From the NCBI RefSeq assembly GCF_032586175.1, contig NZ_JAWHTE010000003.1, positions 248,001 through 312,000 on the forward strand: DNA of 64,000 bases. The letters run 5' to 3'. A model generated the notes under the pieces. The model searched no databases, was not told the DNA's origin, and saw nothing but the letters and a program-made list of their open reading frames with translations. The position numbers and the translations under genes are program-made. Shown piece after piece: positions 8,481 to 17,041 of the stretch; the first letter of the stretch is position 1; each line of letters begins with the position of its first letter. This stretch comes from Ovoidimarina sediminis. GTDB lineage: Bacteria > Pseudomonadota > Alphaproteobacteria > Rhodobacterales > Rhodobacteraceae.

Positions 8481-8894
8481 TCCCCCCCTGTGCGTCCCGA
8501 ACGCGGGTCTCGGGGCCTTCCCCTTGCGGGGCTGAACCGGGGCATAGGCGGGCGCGGCGCGGCGGCCGCCTGGGCGCGGGTGCCGGGTGATGCCGCTCTG
8601 CCGACCCGCCCGGAACTCCTTGTGGCGGCGTCAGGTGTGGGTGTGGGATATGCCGTAGCGGGGATTGTCGCCGACGAGGCACATGTGCCTGCGGGAGCGA
8701 CCCGGGGGGTAGGTGCCGCTCCGTAGGGGCACGCCCTTCGGTTTCGAGGCTTGCCGCCCTGTGGGCCGGAATCGAGATAGAGGAGGGCAAGGTGCGGCGG
8801 CCCCCAGGCGGCGGGCCACGCTCCGCCGGCACTCGGAACCGGCGTGAAGCCGCCGCGGACCCTTTCACCGAAACGCGTTACGCCTCGAACGCCG
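8481..8894. other. Gene-free stretch between EAL gene and acyltransferase gene
   Basis: About 414 bases lie between the stop codons of the two convergent genes. Open frames here have poor, Arg/Pro/His-rich translations and no ribosome sites, so I call no gene. The stretch has several short palindromes (for example GGCACATGTGCC near 8677, and GTGCC/GGCAC around 8712-8732). A structured RNA or eroded sequence is possible; I recognise no RNA family. Confidence 0.5.
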
Positions 8895-9968
8895 TCAACC
8901 CGCAGTCATCACCGGTGCGGCCGGAGCCGGAGCGTGTCGCCGCTTCAACCTGAGCGCCGGGCGTTCCACAAGCAACCACGACAGCACCGCGAAACAGAGC
9001 GTGATCGGCAGTGCCACGGCAATGGCCGCAACGGGCGAAATGCCAGGCATGACCTGCGCCACGGTTTGCTGGATCGGGAAGGCGTAGATGTATGTTCCGT
9101 AGGAATAGTCGCCGAGCCGGTTGTAGGCCAGAAGTGACCCCTGTGGGACAAGACCGATCCATAAGACCCAATAGACCAGTGTGACGGAGAGCATCGGGCG
9201 CAGGAAATCCGTACCCAGCGCGGCCCAGGTGAGGCCCAGCAGCACCAGGGCTGGTTTCCAGTTCAGCAATATGCGGCGGCGCAGCAGGTAAAACAGGGTG
9301 CCGGTCAGGAACGGAAGCGCAAAGTTCAGGAAATGGCCCAAAGAGGTGTAGCTGAGGCCAAGAGCCTTGCGCTGCCAAACTGCGAAGGCCGTGACGGCGA
9401 GCAGAGCGGCAACGGCTAAAACCCCGGTTTGCCGCCGGAAAAGACCGGCCGTGCCGAGCAAGGCCACCAGAAGGTAGCACCCCACCTCGTATGGCAGCGT
9501 CCAGAGCGACCCGTTCACATGAGGCGCCGGGGTCGCCGCCTCGAAGACGCCGGGCAGCGCAGTGTTCACCTTGGCAAGCGTCGCCACGTTGAGGACGTAG
9601 CGCACAGGGGCTGTAGACCCGAAATAGGCGCCGATCTCTTCAGTGGTGAAAAGAGGGCCAAGGACAAGGGCGGTCAGCAGCGCGACACAGAAAAGCGCCG
9701 GGAAGATGCGCAGAATTCTCGCCCGCGCCCAGATGGCAAGCGTTTCGGCTCGCTCAAGGCTCATTGGTATGAGGACCCCCGAGATCCCGAAGAACACGAG
9801 GACCGAAACGCTGCCGAGCGACATCCCGAATAGACCCGACAGCGGCTCCGGCGTTCCCGGGCCAAGGGTCAGCGTCCAGGAATGGCTGACGAGCACCGCG
9901 ACTGCGGCGAGCACGCGGATAAGCGTCAGGTGGTTTGCCCTTCTGTCGAGGGCTGCCTCTAGCCGCAT
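8895..9968 (-). CDS. Membrane acyltransferase, acyltransferase-3 family
   Basis: A 357-residue polytopic protein with about ten hydrophobic segments. The N-terminal HLTLIRVLAAVAVLVSHSW has the conserved basic residue and histidine of the OafA/acyltransferase-3 family, which O-acylates exported sugars, lipopolysaccharide or peptidoglycan. Other family-like stretches are FFGISGVLIP, RILRIFPALF and NGSLWTLPYEV. ATG at 9968 is chosen because the first membrane segment follows directly; the frame stays open to 10076. No glycan genes are adjacent, so the substrate is unknown. Confidence 0.85.
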   Translation of the reverse strand: MRLEAALDRRANHLTLIRVLAAVAVLVSHSWTLTLGPGTPEPLSGLFGMSLGSVSVLVFFGISGVLIPMSLERAETLAIWARARILRIFPALFCVALLTALVLGPLFTTEEIGAYFGSTAPVRYVLNVATLAKVNTALPGVFEAATPAPHVNGSLWTLPYEVGCYLLVALLGTAGLFRRQTGVLAVAALLAVTAFAVWQRKALGLSYTSLGHFLNFALPFLTGTLFYLLRRRILLNWKPALVLLGLTWAALGTDFLRPMLSVTLVYWVLWIGLVPQGSLLAYNRLGDYSYGTYIYAFPIQQTVAQVMPGISPVAAIAVALPITLCFAVLSWLLVERPALRLKRRHAPAPAAPVMTAG

Positions 9969-10112
9969 GGATATGCCATCCGAATTGCCTGCGCCTGGCT
10001 TGGATTGCAGCCCGGCACGGCACCTGTCATCCCGTTCCAGTGTGACGAGCCGATGGTCGCACGGTGGTCTTTTCATGCCGGGTAGCCGCCCGGGCCGTCG
10101 CGCGTTTCAGGC

Positions 10113-10523
10113 TCAGACCCCGATTTTCGGCCCGAGGCAGAGCATCGGCGCGTCGCTGGTGCGGGTTTCGTACAGTTCGGTTTGTTCGGGGTCGTTCATG
10201 AACAGCGCCCGAAGCCCGCCGGTTTCGCGATAGAACGTCCAGCATTGTGTGCCGGGAAGATCGTCGTAGACGAAACAGATCATCTCGCCCGCCGGATACC
10301 AGGCGCCGTCCTGGCATTCGCCGTCGAGGAAGGACCAGCGCACGCGGCGGTCTTCGAGGTATTCCTCGATCCCGAAATCCTCTCCCAGGGCGCTGTAGGT
10401 GAGGGTCTTGCCGGTGGTATAGGCCTCGAATTCCTCTGCCGAGAGCGGGCCTTCAGCCGATGCGCCGCCCGCGAGGGCGACGGCGAAGAAGCCGGAGAGG
10501 GATATGATGCGCATGAGTCCCAT
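10113..10523 (-). CDS. Small exported protein of unknown function
   Basis: A 136-residue protein with a clear signal peptide (MRIISLSGFFAVALAGGASA, cleavage probably after ASA near residue 23), so it is likely periplasmic. The mature part has EEFEAYTTGKTLTYS, EEYLEDRRVRWSFLDGEC and four cysteines (GECQDG, MICFVYD, GTQCWTFYRE, MLCLGP) that could form two disulfides. Similar short proteins with this pattern occur in Rhodobacterales as hypotheticals. AGGA precedes the ATG at 10523; an in-frame ATG at 10514 is an alternative. It is divergent from the NuoE/NuoF-like gene. Confidence 0.7.
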   Translation of the reverse strand: MGLMRIISLSGFFAVALAGGASAEGPLSAEEFEAYTTGKTLTYSALGEDFGIEEYLEDRRVRWSFLDGECQDGAWYPAGEMICFVYDDLPGTQCWTFYRETGGLRALFMNDPEQTELYETRTSDAPMLCLGPKIGV

Positions 10524-10672
10524 GGCGGAAATCCTGTCACAGGCCGGGGCGGCAGGCCAGAGGCGTGGTCGCGATTGCGCATCCTGCCTGTCCGGTGTCG
10601 GTTTTGGCCTGTTCCGGCTGTCGCTTCCGCGTAAAGTCTGCGGCGAAACACGCGACGGAACGGGAGGGGCGT

Positions 10673-12370
10673 ATGGCCCTCGACGAGGACAGCAAGGGCC
10701 GGCAGGGCGTCTGGAAATCCGGGAAGGGGCGCGGGCGGGCGACGCCGAAGGGCCGCCAGCTTGACGACGCCGCGCTGGAGGAGGTGCGGGCGCTTCTGGG
10801 CGACCGGCCAAGGCGGCGCGACCTGCTGATTGAGCATCTGCACCTGATCCAGGATGCCCATGGGCACCTGTCGGCGGCACATATGCGTGCCCTTGCCGAG
10901 GAAATGCGGATGGCGCAGGCCGAGATCTGGGAGGTGGCGAGCTTCTACGCCCATTTCGACCTCGTGAAGGAAGGCGAGGCGCCGCCGCCTGCGCTGACGA
11001 TCCGGGTCTGCGATTCGCTGTCCTGCGAACTGGCCGGGGCGGAAGCATTGAAGGCGGCGCTGGAGGACGGGCTCGATCCCGCGGAGGTGCGGGTCGTGCG
11101 CGCACCCTGCATGGGACGCTGCGACACGGCGCCGGTCTGCGAACTGGGCCATCACCATATCGACCATGCGACGCCCGACCGCGTGAGGGAGGCGATCGCC
11201 GCAGGCGAAACGCATGCCGTCATCCCCGGCTACGAGGATCTTGCCGCCTACGAGGGCGCAGGGGGCTATGGGACGCTTGCCGACTTGCGGGCCTCGGGCG
11301 ACTGGGAGGCGGTGCAGGACAAGATTCTGGAGAGCGGATTGCGCGGGCTTGGCGGCGCGGGCTTTCCGTCGGGAAAGAAATGGGGCTTCGTGCGCGCCCA
11401 TGCCGGCCCCCGATATCTCGCCGTCAATGGCGACGAGGGCGAGCCGGGCACGTTCAAGGACCGCTATTACCTGGAACGCAGGCCGCATCTTTTCCTCGAA
11501 GGCATGCTGATCGCGGCCTGGGCTGTGGAGGCGGAGCGCGTGTTTCTGTACATGCGCGACGAATACCCCGCGGTGCTGTCGATCCTGGCCAGGGAGATCG
11601 CCGCACTCGAGACGGCGGGGATCGTCCCCCCCGGCTTCATCGACCTGAGGCGCGGGGCCGGGGCCTATATCTGCGGCGAAGAAAGCGCGATGATCGAATC
11701 GATCGAAGGCAAACGGGGGCTGCCGCGCCACCGGCCGCCATTCGTGGCGGAAGTCGGGGTCTTCGGGCGCCCGACGCTCGTGCACAATGTCGAAACCCTG
11801 TACTGGGTCGCGCGGGTGTGCCGCGAAGGGCCCGAGGTTCTGAGCGGGACCGAGAAGAACGGGCGCAAGGGCCTTCGCAGCTATTCCGTTTCCGGGCGGG
11901 TGGCGAAGCCGGGGGTCTACCTACTGCCCGCCGGTTCGACGATCTGCGATGTCATCGAGGCGGCGGGCGGCATGGCGGACGGCCATGCGTTCAAGGCCTA
12001 TCAGCCGGGCGGCCCCTCGTCCGGCCTGCTGCCGGCCTCGATCGATGATGTGCCGCTCGATTTCAACACGTTGCAGCCGCTTGGCTCCTTCATCGGGTCG
12101 GCCGCCGTCGTCGTTCTGTCGGATAAGGACAGCGCGAAGGCCGCCGCGCTCAACATGCTGAGGTTCTTCGAGGACGAAAGCTGCGGCCAGTGCACGCCCT
12201 GCCGGGTGGGCTGCGAGAAGGCGGTGAAGCTGATGCAGGCGGATCGCTGGGACCAGGGGCTTCTGGAAGAGCTGTGCCAGGCGATGGCCGATGCTTCGAT
12301 CTGCGGGCTGGGCCAGGCGGCGCCGAACCCGATCCGGCTGACGATGAAGCATTTCGCGGACGAAATCTGA
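10673..12370 (+). CDS. Fused NuoE/NuoF-like NAD-binding flavoprotein (formate dehydrogenase gamma-beta type)
   Basis: A 565-residue fusion. Residues about 30-180 are a NuoE/FdsG-like thioredoxin-fold [2Fe-2S] domain with ligands C113, C118, C146 and C150. Residues about 200-565 are a NuoF/FdsB-like domain: RGLGGAGFPSGKKW and NGDEGEPGTFKDR for FMN and NADH, GAYICGEESAMIESIEG, and the [4Fe-4S] motif SCGQCTPCRVGC (C504, C507, C510) plus C544. Such units pass electrons between NAD and an Fe-S/molybdenum partner, for example NAD-dependent formate dehydrogenase. No alpha subunit or other complex I gene is next to it. GGAGGGG precedes the ATG at 10673. An orphan diaphorase is the other option. Confidence 0.88.
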   Translation: MALDEDSKGRQGVWKSGKGRGRATPKGRQLDDAALEEVRALLGDRPRRRDLLIEHLHLIQDAHGHLSAAHMRALAEEMRMAQAEIWEVASFYAHFDLVKEGEAPPPALTIRVCDSLSCELAGAEALKAALEDGLDPAEVRVVRAPCMGRCDTAPVCELGHHHIDHATPDRVREAIAAGETHAVIPGYEDLAAYEGAGGYGTLADLRASGDWEAVQDKILESGLRGLGGAGFPSGKKWGFVRAHAGPRYLAVNGDEGEPGTFKDRYYLERRPHLFLEGMLIAAWAVEAERVFLYMRDEYPAVLSILAREIAALETAGIVPPGFIDLRRGAGAYICGEESAMIESIEGKRGLPRHRPPFVAEVGVFGRPTLVHNVETLYWVARVCREGPEVLSGTEKNGRKGLRSYSVSGRVAKPGVYLLPAGSTICDVIEAAGGMADGHAFKAYQPGGPSSGLLPASIDDVPLDFNTLQPLGSFIGSAAVVVLSDKDSAKAAALNMLRFFEDESCGQCTPCRVGCEKAVKLMQADRWDQGLLEELCQAMADASICGLGQAAPNPIRLTMKHFADEI

Positions 12371-12379
12371 CAGGGCGGA

Positions 12380-12440
12380 GGGGGCGCCGCCCCCGCCTCC
12401 CTCCGGTCGGCCCCCCGGAGTATTTCCGCCAAAATGAAGG
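12380..12440 (-). repeat. Dispersed intergenic repeat, copy B
   Basis: A perfect hairpin GGGGGC-GCC-GCCCCC (12380-12394) is followed by a GC-rich spacer and the core CCCCCCGGAGTATTTCCGCC then AAAATGAAGG (12411-12440). It lies nine bases after the NuoE/NuoF-like stop and before ftsY. Confidence 0.8.
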
Positions 12441-12507
12441 GGCGGCGGAGGGTTTTCACCCGCGCCGGAAGGGATTAAGTCCGGGGCCAGTGGTGGAGGC
12501 CCCGCGC

Positions 12508-13815
12508 ATGGCGTTTTTCTCGAAGCTGAAGGAGCGGTTGTTCAAATCCTCGTCGAAGATCGACGAGGGGCTGGATGCGATCGTGCAGGATGGGGGCGCG
12601 GTGGAGGCGGAGCCGCCCCGCGAGGTGCCCGTGCCGGAGCCGGAGCCCGCGCCCGCGCCGGAGCCGCAGCCCGAGCCCGAACCCGAACCGGTTCCGCAGC
12701 CGCCCGAGCCGGAGCCCGAGCCCCTGCCCGAGGCGCCGGAGCCCGAGATTCCGACCGCGCCGCCCGCACCGGAGCCGATGCCCGAGGAGGTTCCGCCCAC
12801 ACCGATGCCGGGGCCCGAACCTGCACCCGCGGAGATCCCTTCGGGCCCCGCGCCCGAACTGGTGCCGCCGCCGCCCGCCCCGGCTGCACCCGTGCCGTTC
12901 GAGATCCCCGAAGCGCCCGAGGGCCGCCGGCCGGGTTTCCTCGGCCGCATGCTGGGGCGCGGCAAGGCCGAGCCGGTCATGCGCCGGGCGCTGGATGACG
13001 AGATGCTGGAAAGCATCGAGGAGCTTCTGATCACCGCCGATATGGGTGTGGACACCGCGCTGCGGGTGACGGCGAACATCGCCGAAGGGCGGATGGGGCG
13101 GAAACTGTCGACGCGGGAGTTGAAGGAGCTTCTGGCCGGCGAGATCGCCCGGATCATGGAGCCGGTGGCGCGCCCCCTGCCGCTTTATCCCAAGACCCCG
13201 CAGGTCGTGCTGGTCGTCGGCGTGAACGGATCGGGCAAGACGACGACGATCGGCAAGCTGGCGAGCCAGTTCCGCGCCGCCGGGAAGCGCGTTGTGATCG
13301 CGGCGGGCGACACGTTCCGCGCCGCCGCCGTCGAGCAGCTTCAGGTCTGGGGCGAGCGCGCCGGCGTGCCGGTGATGACCGCGCCCGAGGGTTCGGACCC
13401 GGCGAGCCTTGCCTTCGACGCGATGACGCGGGCCGAGGCCGAGGGCGCCGATCTTCTGATGATCGACACCGCCGGGCGGCTTCAGAACCGGGCCGACCTG
13501 ATGGAGGAGCTGGCCAAGATCGTACGGGTGATCCGCAAGAAGGACCCGGACGCGCCGCACAACACGCTTCTGGTGCTCGACGCGACCACGGGGCAGAACG
13601 CCGTGAGCCAGGTGGAGATCTTCCAGAGCATCGCCGATGTCTCGGGCCTGGTGATGACGAAGCTTGACGGCACCGCGAAGGGCGGGGTTCTGGTGGCGCT
13701 GGCCGACAAGTTCGGCCTGCCGATCCACGCGATCGGGGTGGGCGAGCAGATCGACGACCTTGCGCCCTTCGATCCGGAGGAGTTCGCCGCCGCCCTGACG
13801 GGCCTCGATGGCTGA
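12508..13815 (+). CDS. ftsY: Signal recognition particle receptor FtsY
   Basis: A 435-residue GTPase that docks SRP-ribosome complexes at the inner membrane. The C-terminal NG domain has the helical N part (DDEMLESIEELLITADMGV), the P-loop GVNGSGKTTTIGKLA, GDTFRAAAVEQLQVW, the DTAGRL switch and the TKLDGTAKGG guanine-specificity motif. The N-terminal A domain starts with an amphipathic MAFFSKLKERLFKSSSK and continues as an unusual Pro-Glu-rich low-complexity region (about residues 35-140), acidic as expected. ATG at 12508 follows GGAGG by nine bases. The next gene, an EamA transporter, starts 18 bases downstream. Confidence 0.97.
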   Translation: MAFFSKLKERLFKSSSKIDEGLDAIVQDGGAVEAEPPREVPVPEPEPAPAPEPQPEPEPEPVPQPPEPEPEPLPEAPEPEIPTAPPAPEPMPEEVPPTPMPGPEPAPAEIPSGPAPELVPPPPAPAAPVPFEIPEAPEGRRPGFLGRMLGRGKAEPVMRRALDDEMLESIEELLITADMGVDTALRVTANIAEGRMGRKLSTRELKELLAGEIARIMEPVARPLPLYPKTPQVVLVVGVNGSGKTTTIGKLASQFRAAGKRVVIAAGDTFRAAAVEQLQVWGERAGVPVMTAPEGSDPASLAFDAMTRAEAEGADLLMIDTAGRLQNRADLMEELAKIVRVIRKKDPDAPHNTLLVLDATTGQNAVSQVEIFQSIADVSGLVMTKLDGTAKGGVLVALADKFGLPIHAIGVGEQIDDLAPFDPEEFAAALTGLDG

Positions 13816-13833
13816 CGCGGGCGCGGGCGCGCG

Positions 13834-14736
13834 ATGAGCGCCTGGATCGTTTCGCTCGAAGGGACAGAGGCGGGGCGGAGCCTCGCACTGGCCCTCGCCA
13901 TTCTCGCCGCGATCCTGCACGCGGTCTTCGGCGCGCTGCAGAAGGGGCGGCACGATCCCTGGCTGAGCCGCGGGGCGATCGACGGGGCCTATGGGCTGAT
14001 GGCGATGCCCTTCGCCCTGTTCGTCGTGCCTTGGCCCGCACCGCATCTGTGGCCGATCCTGGCTGGGGCCTTCGTGATCCATACCGGATACAAGATACTG
14101 CAGGGCTACACCTATGTGTACGGGGCCTACACGGTTGTCTACCCGGTGGTGCGCGGGACGGGGCCGTTCTTTGCGGTGATCGGCGCCTGGATCGTCTTCG
14201 GAGAGCGGTTTCAGCCGCTGCAATGGCTGGGGGTCCTGGTGCTGATGGGGGGGATCTTCGGGCTGGCCGCCTACAACCTCGCCCATACCACCGTGGCGCG
14301 GGAAACGATGCCGCGGGCGCTGATGCTGGCCGTCGCCACGGGCGGGTTCGTCGCGCTTTACACGACCTATGACGCCTATGGCATCCGGGCGGCGGCCGAT
14401 CCCTTCACCTTCCTCGCGTGGTTCTTCTTCATCGACGGGCTTCTGTTCCCGGTCGTCGCGGCACTGCGGTGGCGGAGGATGGCCGACCGCCCCACCCTGC
14501 CGCCGCTTCTTCTGCGCGGTTTCACCGGGGGGATCGTGGCGTTTCTGTCCTTCGGATCGATCATGCTGGCCACGCGGCTCGACAAGGTGGGCGAGGCCGC
14601 TGTCTTACGCGAAACCTCGACGGTGTTCGCCGCGGGCATCGCCTATCTCTTTTTCGGCGAGAAGGTGGGGCCGCGGCGTCTTGCGCTGATGGGCTTGATT
14701 GCCGCCGGGGCGGTGATAGTTGAGGCGGGCGGATAG
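13834..14736 (+). CDS. EamA/DMT-family membrane transporter
   Basis: A 300-residue protein with about ten hydrophobic segments in two repeated halves, the layout of the drug/metabolite transporter superfamily. Landmarks are LHAVFGALQKGR in the first helix, the pair of VVYPVVRGTGPFFAVIGAWI and VGEAAVLRETSTVFAAGIAY at equivalent places of the two repeats, and FGERFQPLQWLG / FGEKVGPRRLALMG closing each half. Such proteins export or import small metabolites; the substrate is not predictable. It lies between ftsY and the yciB-type gene, 18 bases after ftsY, and overlaps the extended reading frame but not the chosen start of the next gene. Confidence 0.85.
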   Translation: MSAWIVSLEGTEAGRSLALALAILAAILHAVFGALQKGRHDPWLSRGAIDGAYGLMAMPFALFVVPWPAPHLWPILAGAFVIHTGYKILQGYTYVYGAYTVVYPVVRGTGPFFAVIGAWIVFGERFQPLQWLGVLVLMGGIFGLAAYNLAHTTVARETMPRALMLAVATGGFVALYTTYDAYGIRAAADPFTFLAWFFFIDGLLFPVVAALRWRRMADRPTLPPLLLRGFTGGIVAFLSFGSIMLATRLDKVGEAAVLRETSTVFAAGIAYLFFGEKVGPRRLALMGLIAAGAVIVEAGG

Positions 14737-14749
14737 GAAGGCGGCGGAT

Positions 14750-15346
14750 ATGGCGGAACGCGAGATCAATCCAGGCTTGAAGCAGGTGCTCGAACTCGGA
14801 CCGCCGCTTCTTTTCTTCGCCGTCTATCTTTACGTGCGCGACGAGACCTATTCGATCGGCGGCACCGAGTATGACGGGTTCATCGTCGCCGCCGCGGGGT
14901 TCGTGCCGGTCCTGCTCGCGTCCATCGCGATCCTCTGGAAACTGACCGGCAAGCTGTCGCGCATGCAGGTGTTCACCGCCGTCCTCGTGGTGATCTTCGG
15001 CGGGTTGACGGTGTGGTTCAACGACGAGCGTTTCTTCAAGATGAAGACGACGATCGTCTATGGCGTCTTCGCGGGGCTTCTGGGGATCGGGCTTCTGCAG
15101 GGGAAAAGCTATCTTCAATGGGTAATGGGGGAGTTCCTGCCCATGGCGCAGGAAGGCTGGATGATCCTGACCCGCCGGCTGACGGCCCTGTTTTCGGGGC
15201 TTGCGATCGGGAACGAGGTGGTGTGGCGCACGATGTCGACCGATGCCTGGGTGAAGATCGAGACTTTCGCCTTTCCGGCGATCCTGTTCCTGTTCCTCTG
15301 GGGGCAGATCATGGCGCTGCAGAAACACATCGAGATGGACGACTAG
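14750..15346 (+). CDS. yciB: Inner membrane septation protein A (YciB/IspZ family)
   Basis: A 198-residue protein with five or six hydrophobic segments. Family motifs visible are LELGPPLLFFAVYLY near the N-terminus, GLTVWFNDERFFKMKTTIVY in the middle and LTRRLTALFSGLAIGNEVVW near the end. YciB proteins affect cell-envelope integrity and septation. AGGAAGG about ten bases upstream supports the ATG at 14750 over an upstream in-frame ATG at 14720, which lies inside the previous gene. The ftsY-EamA-yciB order suggests one transcript. Confidence 0.92.
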   Translation: MAEREINPGLKQVLELGPPLLFFAVYLYVRDETYSIGGTEYDGFIVAAAGFVPVLLASIAILWKLTGKLSRMQVFTAVLVVIFGGLTVWFNDERFFKMKTTIVYGVFAGLLGIGLLQGKSYLQWVMGEFLPMAQEGWMILTRRLTALFSGLAIGNEVVWRTMSTDAWVKIETFAFPAILFLFLWGQIMALQKHIEMDD

Positions 15347-15416
15347 CCGGCCTCTGGCGCGGCCCTGCCGCTGGCGTGCTATGCTGACGGTGAGACGACC
15401 GTTCCAGGGCACCCGC

Positions 15417-16880
15417 ATGATCCGAAGGCCTGCCGTTCTGGCGCTGAGCATCGCAGCCGTTCTTGTCGCAGTCCCCGCCCTGGCCCGCGATGCCCATGAC
15501 GGCCACGGGCGCGCCCTGGGCGAGGAGGGGCAGGCGGATTTCGAAGGCTGGCTGCTTCTGGCGCAAAGCGGGGATGCCGAGGCGCAGTTCGAACTCGCCT
15601 GGATGCTTGATACCGGCAAGGGCGTGGCGGAAACCGATGAAGAGGCCGCGCTCTGGTACCGGCGCGCCGCGGAGCAGGGCAATGCGGCGGCGCAGAACAA
15701 CCTTGGCGTCTTCTACGCCACGGGCGAAGGCGTGGCGGAGGACGATGCGGAGGCGGCGCGCTGGTATCGCATGGCCGCGGAACAGGGCGATCCGGTCGCG
15801 CAATCCAATCTCGGGGCGCTTTACTATCATGGCGAGGGCGTGGAGCGCGATCTTTCGCGCGCCTTTGAACTGACCTGGAGCGCGGCGGATCAGGGCTACG
15901 CCACGGCGCAGTACGAAACCGGAAACATGTATGCCAGGGGTGAGGGCATTCCGCAAAGCGACGCGAACGCGGTGCGCTGGTACCGTGCCGCCGCCGAGCA
16001 GGGCCTTGCCGAGGCACAGTTCGCGATGGGCTATCACTACGCCCACGGGCTTGGTGTGACGGAGAACGACGCGGAGGCGCGGGGCTGGTATCTCGCGGCC
16101 GCAGAACAGGGTGATGCGGGGGCGCAGTACAACCTCGCGATCATGCACGACACCGGCGAGGGCGGGCCTGTCGATGATGCCGAAGCGCGCCGGATTTACC
16201 GCGTGGCTGCCGAAGCGGGGCATGTGGGGGCGCAGTATAACCTGGCGCTCATGCATGACGAGGGCGAAGGCGGGCCCGTCGACGATGCGGAAGCCCTGCG
16301 CTGGTATCGCGAGGCTGCGCTACAGGGGGATGCGGATGCGCAGTTCAACCTCGCGCTGATGTACGATCATGGGGAAGGCACGGACGCAGACCCGGAGGAA
16401 GCGCGGCGCTGGTATCGCGAGGCGGCCCTGCAGGGCGACGATGCCGCGCAATACCAGATGGGCTGGATCTTCGATATCGGGCATGGCGTGCCCGAGGATA
16501 ACGACGCGGCGCTGCGCTGGTACCGGAAGGCGGGGGCGCAGGGCAATACCGCGGCGCTCTACAACATGGCGATCATGTTCGACACCGGCGATGGCGTGGC
16601 CGTGGATCAGACGGAAGCCGCGCGCCTCTATGGTGCGGTGGCGCGGCTGGGTGACCCGGATGCGCAATACCTTCTGGGCGAGAAATACGCCTATGGCACC
16701 GGTGTGGCGAAGGATTTCGAAACCGCGCTGATGTGGCTCGCCATCGCAAGCGAGAACGGGAGTACGGCGGGAGCGACCTCTTCAGACGTCCTCTCAGGCT
16801 TCATGGTCGCCGAGGATATCGCGCGGGCAAAGGCGCGGGCGGAACGCTGCCGGGCATCGGATTACGCGGACTGCGATTGA
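15417..16880 (+). CDS. Exported Sel1-repeat (TPR-like) protein
   Basis: A 487-residue protein with a signal peptide (MIRRPAVLALSIAAVLVAVPALA) and about eleven tandem Sel1-like repeats of 36 residues, each close to A-x-YNLA-x-MYD-x-GEGV-x-xDDAEA-xR-WYR-x-AAEQGDA. These stack into a right-handed alpha solenoid that binds other proteins. Repeats are very regular from about residue 45 to 455, ending in a non-repeat tail with DVLSGFMVAEDIARAKARAERC. Such periplasmic proteins often act as scaffolds in envelope or polysaccharide processes. ATG at 15417 is chosen because the signal peptide starts there. Confidence 0.9.
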   Translation: MIRRPAVLALSIAAVLVAVPALARDAHDGHGRALGEEGQADFEGWLLLAQSGDAEAQFELAWMLDTGKGVAETDEEAALWYRRAAEQGNAAAQNNLGVFYATGEGVAEDDAEAARWYRMAAEQGDPVAQSNLGALYYHGEGVERDLSRAFELTWSAADQGYATAQYETGNMYARGEGIPQSDANAVRWYRAAAEQGLAEAQFAMGYHYAHGLGVTENDAEARGWYLAAAEQGDAGAQYNLAIMHDTGEGGPVDDAEARRIYRVAAEAGHVGAQYNLALMHDEGEGGPVDDAEALRWYREAALQGDADAQFNLALMYDHGEGTDADPEEARRWYREAALQGDDAAQYQMGWIFDIGHGVPEDNDAALRWYRKAGAQGNTAALYNMAIMFDTGDGVAVDQTEAARLYGAVARLGDPDAQYLLGEKYAYGTGVAKDFETALMWLAIASENGSTAGATSSDVLSGFMVAEDIARAKARAERCRASDYADCD

Positions 16881-16891
16881 CAGCACCTCCG

Positions 16892-16951
16892 CTTCATGTG
16901 GCCGCAAATATCCCGGGGGGCCGACCGCAGGGCGGCGGGGGCAGCGCCCCC
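16892..16951 (+). repeat. Dispersed intergenic repeat, copy C (variant core)
   Basis: TTCATGTGGCCGCAAATATCCC is followed by a spacer and the perfect hairpin GGGGGC-AGC-GCCCCC (16937-16951). The core differs from the common one at several places but matches the variant seen at 20784-20808. It lies just after the Sel1-repeat gene. Confidence 0.7.
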
Positions 16952-17041
16952 GATTGCGCGACATCAAGGCGCCTCCGCGGGAACGGATGTAGACTGGCAT
17001 CGATATCTGCCCGTCCAGTTGCCGGTTCGGAGCGAAGCGCC

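Noticed and set aside
8407..8868. A 153-codon minus-strand frame as a gene
   Set aside because: Translation is Pro/Arg/Ser-rich shadow sequence overlapping the EAL gene, with no ribosome site or recognisable motif.
12542..13157. Glycine/serine-rich minus-strand frame opposite ftsY as a surface protein
   Set aside because: It is the antisense image of the FtsY Pro-Glu tract, a composition artefact of a CCC/GAG-rich coding strand.
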